Assembly: GCA_035490315.1 (NCBI GenBank)
Contig: DATHET010000110.1
Location: 1 to 11,966, forward strand
DNA: 11,966 bases
Reading direction: 5' to 3'
Source of the DNA: JADJQU01 sp035490315
Lineage (GTDB): Bacteria; Planctomycetota; UBA1135; GCA-002686595
The position numbers were made by a program, and so were the translations under genes. Below the pieces are notes generated by a model that made no database searches, was not told the origin of the DNA, and saw only the letters and a list, made by a program, of their open reading frames with translations. Of this stretch, positions 6,041 to 11,382 are shown in pieces; position 1 is the stretch's first letter, and each line of letters begins with the position of its first letter.

Positions 6041-7323
6041 CCTCGACGCTGACCGGCCTGGGCGAAGTCTTCGTCCTGGGCGTGCGCAACCTGACGCGCA
6101 ACAAGCTGCGCTCCTTCTTGACCATGCTGGGCATGATCTTCGGCGTCGGGAGCGTGATCGCCATGCTCGCCGTGGGCGCCGGCGCGAAGGCCGAGATCCT
6201 CGCCCGCATCTCGGAGCTCGGAGTCCAGAACATCATCGTCAACTCGGTCAAGCCGCCCGAGGAGAGCAAGCCCAAGACCACGAACCGGCGCTGGATCGAC
6301 CGCTACGGCCTGACCTTCAAGGATCGCAAGATCATCGAGCAGGTCTGCCCGGGCGTCGAGCGCATCCTGCCGGTCAACGCCGTGCGCCAGCGGCTGTGGC
6401 ACCAGAGTCACGGCATCGACTGCTCGGTTCTCGGCGTCGATCCCGAGCACCTGCGCATGTTCGGTCTCGAGGTGCGCCGCGGCCGCACGTTCAACGAGAT
6501 CGACTCGAGCGAAGGCGCCAAGGTGTGCATCGTGCGGCCGAGTCTGGTGCACGAGCTGGAGACCCTCGCCGACCCGATCGGATTGAGCGTGCGCATCGGC
6601 AACGAGCCTTACGTGATCATCGGCGTGCTCGACGACGCGCGCTTCTCCTCGCACACGAAGAAGGCCCTGGCGATCGACGGGCAACACCAGGAGGTCTACA
6701 TCCCGTACACCTCGTCGATGCGCGACTTCGGCACGATGACGATCCTGCGCCGCGCCGGCAGCGAGGAACGTTCGATCGTCGAGCTCGACCAGATCGTCGT
6801 GCGCGCCACGAACTCCGACGCGGTCGCGCCGACAGCACGCGTGCTCGGCTCGCTGCTCGCACGGTTCCACGAGAAGAAGGACTACGAGATCGTCGTCCCG
6901 CTCGAGCTGCTGCGTCAAAAGGAGCAGACGCAAGCCGTGTTCAACATCGTCATGGTGTTGATCGCCGCGATCTCTCTGCTCGTCGGCGGGATCGGCATCG
7001 CGAACATCATGCTGGCCACGATCACCGAGCGGACCAAGGAGATCGGCATCCGCCGCGCGATGGGTGCCCGCCGCCTGGACATCCTGCTGCAATTCCTCAC
7101 GGAGACCGCCGCCATCGGCGTCGTCGGAGGCCTGTTCGGTTGCCTGTTCGGCCTCGGCGCCATCTGGGCCCTGGTGCACCTGGCCAACTGGCAAGCGGTG
7201 GTCGCCTGGTCGTCCTTCGCCCTGGCCCTGTCGATCTCCCTGGGCGTGGCCATCGTTTCAGGCATCTACCCGGCGCGCCGCGCCGCCCGGATGGACCCGA
7301 TCGCCGCCCTGCGCTTCGAGTGA
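6037..7323 (+). CDS. MacB-type (FtsX family) ABC transporter permease
   Basis: This 428-residue inner-membrane protein has the MacB layout. One membrane segment near the N-terminus (about 25-49, with LRSFLTMLGMIFGVGSVIAM) is followed by a periplasmic MacB_PCD domain of about 250 residues. Three further segments follow at about 303-328, 356-382 and 388-413. The family motifs GGIGIANIML, ITERTKEIGIRRAMGAR and YPARRAARMDPIAALR are all present near the cytoplasmic side of the FtsX domain. The ATG overlaps the ATPase stop (ATGA) and has AGGGA at 6024-6028 as Shine-Dalgarno. With the upstream genes this completes a channel, adaptor, ATPase and permease set. MacB pumps act as mechanotransmitters exporting macrolides, peptides, toxins or lipid-like molecules from the periplasm; the substrate here cannot be told from sequence. 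An intrinsic terminator follows 23 bases after the stop. Confidence 0.92.
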   Translation: MTSTLTGLGEVFVLGVRNLTRNKLRSFLTMLGMIFGVGSVIAMLAVGAGAKAEILARISELGVQNIIVNSVKPPEESKPKTTNRRWIDRYGLTFKDRKIIEQVCPGVERILPVNAVRQRLWHQSHGIDCSVLGVDPEHLRMFGLEVRRGRTFNEIDSSEGAKVCIVRPSLVHELETLADPIGLSVRIGNEPYVIIGVLDDARFSSHTKKALAIDGQHQEVYIPYTSSMRDFGTMTILRRAGSEERSIVELDQIVVRATNSDAVAPTARVLGSLLARFHEKKDYEIVVPLELLRQKEQTQAVFNIVMVLIAAISLLVGGIGIANIMLATITERTKEIGIRRAMGARRLDILLQFLTETAAIGVVGGLFGCLFGLGAIWALVHLANWQAVVAWSSFALALSISLGVAIVSGIYPARRAARMDPIAALRFE

Positions 7324-7346
7324 AAGGCATCTGGGGCCCCGGAATG

Positions 7347-7372
7347 GCGAATCCGACAGATTCCGCTTTTTT
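7347..7372 (+). terminator. Intrinsic terminator of the efflux operon
   Basis: GCG at 7347-7349 and AATC at 7350-7353 pair with GATT at 7359-7362 and CGC at 7364-7366, with C7363 bulged and a 5-nt loop. A clean run of six Ts follows at 7367-7372. It begins 23 bases after the permease stop, the expected place for the operon end. Confidence 0.65.
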
Positions 7373-7534
7373 GGGGTATGTGCCCGTTCGGGACGGAGCC
7401 AGGCCCGGCTTCCTTTGCCTGTGAGTAGTTCGCTCCCGCCCTCGGGCGCCTGCGGATGACTCAAGGGGTGATGGGACCCTGATCTGAAGAGAGACAACCT
7501 GAGCTGAACGACTTCTGCTGATACCTTCCTGAGT

Positions 7535-7568
7535 ACCGAGCCCGCCCTCCTGGCGGGCTCGGTGCTTT
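7535..7568. terminator. Strong GC-rich hairpin between converging genes
   Basis: A perfect 12-bp stem (ACCGAGCCCGCC at 7535-7546 with its complement at 7552-7563) closes a 5-nt loop. On the + strand it is followed by GCTTT; on the - strand it starts 18 bases after the stop of the HD-domain gene. It can serve transcription from both sides, most simply as the end of the minus-strand unit. T runs are poor on both sides. The 162 bases between the upstream terminator and this hairpin (7373-7534) show no credible gene. Confidence 0.55.
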
Positions 7569-7581
7569 GTGTCGATCACTC

Positions 7582-8163
7582 CTATGGATTGGCCGCGGGG
7601 GCCTTGCCCAGAATCCCCAGCTCGGCGGCGTGGGGGCGCAGGGCTTCGATCACGAAGGCGATGTGGACGCCAGGCTCGACACCGAGCAGATCGACGCCCG
7701 CCTGGACTTCGCCGCGCTCGACTTTCGCGGCAAAGCCCTTGTCCTTGAGCTTCTTGAGCACGCTCTTCGGCTCGAGCGAGAGGATCCCGCCTTCGCGCAC
7801 GTGGCAGCAGGCGCCGATGAAGCCGGTCAATTCATCGCAGGCGAGCAGCGCCTTGTCGAGTGCGCTCTCGTAAGCCACGCCCCACTTCGTGTAGTGCGCC
7901 GACACGGCGTGGGCAACTTCAGCTTCGCCCTGCTCGCGCAGCCAGGCCACGATCCGCCGCAAATGGTCTTCGGGCCAGGCCTCGTAGTCCGCGTCGTGCA
8001 GCATGCCGGCCAGCCCGAATCGCTCGACGTCGGCCGCTCCCGCGCCGTAGCGCAGTGCAGCGGCGCGCATCACCACTTCGACCGCGCGCGCATGCTTGCG
8101 CAAGGCGTCGGTCTTCGTCCATTCGCAGAGATGCGTCCAGGCTTGCTCGCGTTGGATCGCCAT
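7582..8163 (-). CDS. HD-domain hydrolase (COG2316-like)
   Basis: This 193-residue protein has the HD-superfamily metal-binding pattern: His24 in RKHARAVE, the His56-Asp57 doublet in AGMLHDADYE, His90 in SAHYTK and Asp110 in LLACDELTG. The layout (early His, LHD, then DELTGFI and KSVLKKLKDKGFAAKV) agrees with the predicted HD hydrolases of COG2316 as I recall them. Such proteins are soluble metal-dependent phosphohydrolases; the substrate of this group is not established. It starts 16 bases after the membrane-protein gene on the same strand and has no visible Shine-Dalgarno, so it is probably translated from the same transcript. The ATG gives the normal start of the family. A perfect GC hairpin follows its stop. 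Confidence 0.8.
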   Translation of the reverse strand: MAIQREQAWTHLCEWTKTDALRKHARAVEVVMRAAALRYGAGAADVERFGLAGMLHDADYEAWPEDHLRRIVAWLREQGEAEVAHAVSAHYTKWGVAYESALDKALLACDELTGFIGACCHVREGGILSLEPKSVLKKLKDKGFAAKVERGEVQAGVDLLGVEPGVHIAFVIEALRPHAAELGILGKAPAANP

Positions 8164-8179
8164 GGTGTGAGCAGGAGTC

Positions 8180-8737
8180 TCAGGCCTTAGGCCAGAGCCA
8201 GCCGAATGCTCCCGCGGTCAGGCATGCGTACACCAGTCCGTCGAACATCGCGCGGAAAGTCACGTTCCAAGGTTTGCCGGCCCAGATCGAATCCGAAGGA
8301 CCTTGCCAGGCGTAGGCCAGCCAGGTCGCGGTGCCGACGACGCGGAACACCGCGAGATAATGATCGCCTGGATGCAGCAAGGCACGGGCGAGGTAGGCGG
8401 CGACCGTCGAGACGACGAGCGTGTAGAGGAACCACTTCAACAGGAATCCGCCCATCTGGACTTTGCCCGCCGGGCGCACGTACATCAGGAAGTTCGGGCC
8501 TTCCTCGAATTTTTTCGTCGTTTCCGGTGTCGGCTTGCCTTCGTGGCAATGCGGAACCATGTACATCGCCGGCGCAGGCGAGCCCTTGCGGATCACGGCG
8601 CGAACTTCTTCCTCGTTGCTGAGCTTGTGGTATTCGGAGTTGTGCAGCTTGAGCACCGCGTGGATCAAGGAACTTGCGACGAAGATCAACGCGGCTGAGA
8701 GCAGGATCGGGAGAATCAGATCAGACCAAGCGACCAT
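8180..8737 (-). CDS. Conserved four-helix membrane protein of unknown function
   Basis: This is a 185-residue protein. The ATG at 8737 is chosen over an upstream ATG at 8791 because it has a perfect GGAGG five bases away and places a membrane segment directly at the N-terminus (about residues 5-28). A soluble stretch of about 65 residues follows, with LHNSEYHKLSNEEEVRAVI, then GSPAPAMYMVPHC near residue 64 and RPAGKVQMGG. Three more hydrophobic segments lie at about 97-122, 128-145 and 164-183, with PSDSIWAGKPW between the last two and the ending FGWLWPKA. I recall unnamed homologues with the same YHKLPNE, PHC and DSIWxGKPW features in several phyla, but no function. The His-Cys pair in a conserved position is the most suggestive detail. 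It is probably co-transcribed with the HD-domain hydrolase gene downstream. Confidence 0.75.
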   Translation of the reverse strand: MVAWSDLILPILLSAALIFVASSLIHAVLKLHNSEYHKLSNEEEVRAVIRKGSPAPAMYMVPHCHEGKPTPETTKKFEEGPNFLMYVRPAGKVQMGGFLLKWFLYTLVVSTVAAYLARALLHPGDHYLAVFRVVGTATWLAYAWQGPSDSIWAGKPWNVTFRAMFDGLVYACLTAGAFGWLWPKA

Positions 8738-8742
8738 GAATA

Positions 8743-8747
8743 CCTCC
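8743..8747 (-). promoter_or_regulatory. Ribosome-binding site deciding the membrane-protein start
   Basis: Read on the minus strand, GGAGG lies exactly five bases upstream of the ATG at 8737. The alternative ATG at 8791 has no such site and would add 18 polar residues before the first membrane helix. Confidence 0.75.
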
Positions 8748-8766
8748 GGGGAAAGGGACTGGCCGC

Positions 8767-8796
8767 TAGCTCGCGATTCCCGCTGTTCCATGTCAA
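8767..8796 (-). promoter_or_regulatory. Possible promoter of the membrane protein/HD unit
   Basis: On the minus strand a perfect TTGACA lies at 8796-8791. With an 18-base spacer the -10 position reads GAGCTA, a weak match to TATAAT. The exact -35 hexamer and its location upstream of a good ribosome-binding site support it; the poor -10 makes it tentative. Confidence 0.3.
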
Positions 8797-8837
8797 GCCT
8801 CGATCACCTCCGGGCCTTCGAGGGGATCCGCTGAGAA

Positions 8838-8877
8838 TCGATTCCCGACCCTGGCCGGAGCCGGGGCCGGGAATCGA
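8838..8877 (-). terminator. Long hairpin after the dehydrogenase gene
   Basis: Ten pairs (TCGATTCCCG at 8838-8847 with 8868-8877) are followed inward by one A-C mismatch and seven further pairs (8849-8855 with 8860-8866, one G-U in RNA), closing the loop CGGA. It begins 24 bases after the dehydrogenase stop on the minus strand. The bases beyond it (TTCTC) are only weakly T-rich, so it is a terminator candidate or an mRNA 3'-end stabiliser. Confidence 0.5.
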
Positions 8878-8901
8878 AATACAGCAGGATTCCACGCCTT
8901 T

Positions 8902-9666
8902 TCAGCCGCGGCTCATGCCTCCGTCCACGAGCAGTGCGGCTCCGTGGACGAACGAAGCTTCCTCGGAGGAGAGGAACAGCACGACCGAGGCGATCTCTTC
9001 GGGGTTGGCCATCCGTCCCAGCGGCACCTGCGACTGGATGCCGGCGAGCATCTTCTTGGTGTTGTCGGCGTCGAGCCCCATGCGGCCGAAAATCGGTGTC
9101 TCGACCGGGCCCGGGTTGACGACATTGATGCGCACGCCGCGCGGCGCGAGCTCGCTGGTCAGCGACCTGGCGAGTGAATTCGCGGCGGCCTTGCTCGCGG
9201 TGTAGACCGAGGAGGCCGGCATGCCCATCTCGACCACGCTCGAGGCATTGATCACGATCGACGACCCGCGTGGCATCAAGGGCAGGGCCTTCTGGATCGT
9301 GAAGAACGCGCCTTTGACGTTGACGCCGAAGGTCAGGTCGAAATTCGCCTCGTCGACGGTCTCGATCGGCAGGAAATTGCCCACGCCGGCGTTGACGAAC
9401 AAGGCGTCGATGCGGCCAGCCTTCTTGTTCACCTCTCGGATCAAGCGCTCCACGTCGTCGAGTTTCGCGACGTCGCCTTGGACCGCGATCGTCGCCGGGC
9501 CGATCTCCTTGGCTGCTGCGGCGAGTGTCTGTGCATCCCGACCGAGGATTGCGACGCGGGCGCCCTCGGCCGCGAAGGCCTTCGCCGCGGCGAGCCCGAT
9601 GCCGCTGTTGCCTCCGGTGACGACCGCGACCTTGCCTTGGAAACGTTGAGCTGTGGAACTGGACAT
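8902..9666 (-). CDS. Short-chain dehydrogenase/reductase (classical SDR)
   Basis: This 254-residue cytosolic NAD(P)-dependent oxidoreductase has the complete classical SDR set: TGGNSGIG at 17-24, DV at 65-66, NAG at 92-94, Asn116, Ser142, and Tyr155-x3-Lys159 in YTASK. PGPVETPIF and a final LLVDGGMS complete the fold. Arg43 right after the second strand (ILGRD) suggests preference for NADPH, an inference. The substrate is unknown; proteins of this look are often annotated as glucose 1-dehydrogenase or 3-oxoacyl-ACP reductase without proof. The ATG has AAGGA seven bases upstream. It lies 79 bases downstream of the Rrf2 regulator on the same strand, a pairing seen elsewhere, and shares a dyad motif with the regulator's own promoter, so control by that regulator is likely. 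A redox or electrophile-stress role is a reasonable guess. Confidence 0.93.
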   Translation of the reverse strand: MSSSTAQRFQGKVAVVTGGNSGIGLAAAKAFAAEGARVAILGRDAQTLAAAAKEIGPATIAVQGDVAKLDDVERLIREVNKKAGRIDALFVNAGVGNFLPIETVDEANFDLTFGVNVKGAFFTIQKALPLMPRGSSIVINASSVVEMGMPASSVYTASKAAANSLARSLTSELAPRGVRINVVNPGPVETPIFGRMGLDADNTKKMLAGIQSQVPLGRMANPEEIASVVLFLSSEEASFVHGAALLVDGGMSRG

Positions 9667-9686
9667 GGCTGGATCCTTTCTATCGT

Positions 9687-9707
9687 GAAACTGATGTGGT
9701 TACGGAA
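9687..9707. promoter_or_regulatory. Putative Rrf2 operator upstream of the dehydrogenase
   Basis: On the + strand the site reads GAAAC-N7-GTTAC-GGAA, an imperfect dyad 21 bases upstream of the dehydrogenase ATG. It matches the site at 10172-10192 in 14 of 21 positions, including all of GGAA and four of five bases in each half-site. It lies just upstream of the dehydrogenase Shine-Dalgarno, where a bound repressor would block read-through or a local promoter. Confidence 0.4.
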
Positions 9708-9745
9708 TGGGCCGCGCGCAGGCGGTGTTCGGTGGGAGGGGTGGT

Positions 9746-10168
9746 CTAGGTCCTCGCGCGGGTCTGCCCGACCAGGTCGGCGATGCTCGTGCGGCGCAGG
9801 CGCTGCTCGAAAGCCCTCTGGGCGCCGTCGAACACGGTCCCGAGCAGTCCCTTGATCTGGCAGCTGACCTCGCAGGCGCGGTTGGTCGGATTCTCGTGCA
9901 GGGCGAGCACGCCCTCGGGCTCGATGGCCTTGAAAACCAGCTCGAGGGTGATGCGGCCGGGCGCGCGCGCCAGGGTGTAGCCGCCGCTGCGACCGCCGCG
10001 GCCGCTGACCAGGCCCGCCTTCGCGAGGGCTCCCAGCAGGCGGCGCACCACGACCGCATTGGTGTTCACGCTCCTCGCGAGCTCTTCGCTCGTGGCGCCC
10101 TGCTCGCCCAGGTAGGCGAGGGCGACGAGCACGTGCACGGCGACGGCGAAACGGGTGCTGGCGGCCAT
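9746..10168 (-). CDS. Rrf2-family transcriptional regulator with two cysteines
   Basis: This 140-residue DNA-binding protein has the Rrf2 layout. The start RFAVAVHVLVALAYL is followed by a winged helix-turn-helix at about 26-66 (TSEELARSVNTNAVVVRRLL, then the wing GRGGRSGGYTLAR). A dimerisation helix begins around 103-110 (CQIKGLL). Cys99 and Cys103 sit where IscR and NsrR carry iron-sulfur ligands (those have three cysteines), while YwnA-like members have fewer. Only two closely spaced cysteines are present here, so thiol-based sensing is likelier than a standard Fe-S cluster. It lies directly upstream of the dehydrogenase on the same strand, and both carry a similar dyad in front. The ATG is only three to four bases from the predicted transcription start, with no Shine-Dalgarno. 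Confidence 0.88.
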   Translation of the reverse strand: MAASTRFAVAVHVLVALAYLGEQGATSEELARSVNTNAVVVRRLLGALAKAGLVSGRGGRSGGYTLARAPGRITLELVFKAIEPEGVLALHENPTNRACEVSCQIKGLLGTVFDGAQRAFEQRLRRTSIADLVGQTRART

Positions 10169-10171
10169 TGA

Positions 10172-10192
10172 GTAACCAAGATAGATACGGAA
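10172..10192. promoter_or_regulatory. Putative Rrf2 autoregulatory operator over the -10 box
   Basis: On the + strand the site reads GTAAC-N7-GATAC-GGAA. The half-sites are inverted at four of five positions and the centre falls within the regulator's -10 hexamer, the classical place for autorepression. The related copy is at 9687-9707. Confidence 0.4.
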
Positions 10193-10206
10193 AACGCGCC
10201 GGTCAA
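10178..10206 (-). promoter_or_regulatory. Sigma70-type promoter of the Rrf2 gene
   Basis: On the minus strand TTGACC (10206-10201) and TATCTT (10183-10178) are separated by exactly 17 bases. The expected start of transcription is about 10171-10172, three or four bases before the ATG at 10168, giving an almost leaderless mRNA. This agrees with the absence of a Shine-Dalgarno. Confidence 0.6.
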
Positions 10207-10406
10207 GTGGCCAGCGGAGATTTTCCTTGGGTCCCGTGCGTCCGCGTGGACCGCGCTCCTGGCATCGCGATGGATGGCGAAGCCCTGGTTCACCCGATCA
10301 GCTGCCTCGGGAATTGGCCGGAAGATTCAGGTTGCGGGGGCGTCCGACCGAACCACCAGTCCGTGCTTGTTCCCTCGGGCCCTTCGCCGCATCCTTACCG
10401 GTCTGC

Positions 10407-11357
10407 ATGAGTCTCTACCTGATCACTGGCGGCGCCGGATTCATCGGTTCACACATCGCGACGGCCCTGGTGCAACGCGGCGACAGCGTGCGCGTGCTCG
10501 ACAACCTGTCCACGGGCAAGCACGAGAACCTGGGCGAGGTCGCGGGACGCGTCGATTTCCAGAAGGGCGACATCACCGATCCCACGGCGGTGCGCCAGGC
10601 CTGCCGGGGGGTGAGCGCGATCTTCCACGAGGCTGCCCAGGTGTCGGTGCCGCAGAGCGTCAAGGATCCGTTCAAGAGCTACGAGGTCAACGTCACGGGC
10701 ACGCTGCGCATGCTCGAGGCAGCGCGCGAGGCGGGCGTGAAGCGCTTCGTCTTCGCCGCGTCCTCCGCCGCCTATGGCAACTCGACCGAGCTGCCCAAGG
10801 TGGAGACGATGCTGCCGACTCCGCTCTCGCCCTACGCGTCGGGCAAGGTCGCCGGCGAGCATCTGTGCCAGGTGTGGGGCAACTGCCACGGCATCCGCAC
10901 CGTGGCCCTACGCTATTTCAATATCTTCGGGCCGCGCCAGGCCGACGACTCGCCCTACACGGGCGTGATCGCGATCTTCGCCAAGGTGCTGCTCGAGGGC
11001 CGGCAGGCGACGATCTACGGCGACGGCGAGCAGACGCGCGATTTCACGTACATCGACAACGTCGTCGCGGCCAATCTGCTCGCGGTCGATCGCGACCTGG
11101 CTCCGGGCACGATCGTCAACGTAGGTACGGGTCAGAGCATCTCGGTCAACAAGCTCTACCGCGCGGTGTGCGAGCGCCTGGGCGTGGCCTGCGAGCCGCG
11201 CTACGAGGAGCCGCGCAACGCGGACGTGTTGCATTCGGTGGCCTCGATCGAGCGCGCGCGGCGCGTGCTCGGCTATGAACCTAAGATCGACTGGCGCACG
11301 GGACTCGCGACCACCGTGGACTGGTACAAGGCCCGTTTCGCGGGTTCGCGGACCTGA
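10407..11357 (+). CDS. NAD-dependent UDP-sugar 4-epimerase/dehydratase (extended SDR)
   Basis: This 316-residue extended-SDR enzyme acts on nucleotide sugars, probably as a UDP-glucose or UDP-GlcNAc 4-epimerase. The NAD-binding motif TGGAGFIGSH is at 7-16 and Asp32 ends the second strand (NAD preference). Ser119/Ser120 in AASSAAYG, Tyr143 and Lys147 in YASGK form the catalytic set, and RYFNIFGPRQ, then SPYTGVIAIF, GDGEQTRDFTYIDN and NVGTGQSIS are the usual substrate-side motifs. The RYFNxFGPRQ-SPYTGV pattern resembles WbpP/WbgU-type epimerases more than E. coli GalE, but substrate cannot be assigned safely. The ATG was chosen over frame-open codons upstream (from 10227) because it places the Rossmann motif at the usual distance; no Shine-Dalgarno is visible. 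The 200 bases between the Rrf2 promoter and this start show no gene and no convincing promoter. Supply of sugars for surface polysaccharide is the likely role. Confidence 0.88.
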   Translation: MSLYLITGGAGFIGSHIATALVQRGDSVRVLDNLSTGKHENLGEVAGRVDFQKGDITDPTAVRQACRGVSAIFHEAAQVSVPQSVKDPFKSYEVNVTGTLRMLEAAREAGVKRFVFAASSAAYGNSTELPKVETMLPTPLSPYASGKVAGEHLCQVWGNCHGIRTVALRYFNIFGPRQADDSPYTGVIAIFAKVLLEGRQATIYGDGEQTRDFTYIDNVVAANLLAVDRDLAPGTIVNVGTGQSISVNKLYRAVCERLGVACEPRYEEPRNADVLHSVASIERARRVLGYEPKIDWRTGLATTVDWYKARFAGSRT

Positions 11358-11382
11358 GCTTTCGGCGCGACTCCCAAGCGCC

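Noticed and set aside
5905..7194. A 429-codon minus-strand frame opposite the permease
   Set aside because: It is a His/Asp/Arg-rich shadow of the real permease gene, which carries every MacB motif.
7567..8190. A 207-codon + strand frame opposite the HD-domain gene
   Set aside because: It is antisense to a gene with all HD metal ligands and has no recognisable feature.
8738..8791. An 18-residue N-terminal extension of the membrane protein from the ATG at 8791
   Set aside because: The internal ATG at 8737 has a perfect GGAGG at ideal spacing, and the upstream ATG overlaps a TTGACA promoter-like hexamer.
10227..10406. A 60-residue N-terminal extension of the epimerase
   Set aside because: The extension is Pro/Arg-rich and unlike any epimerase N-terminus; the ATG at 10407 puts the Rossmann motif at the normal position.
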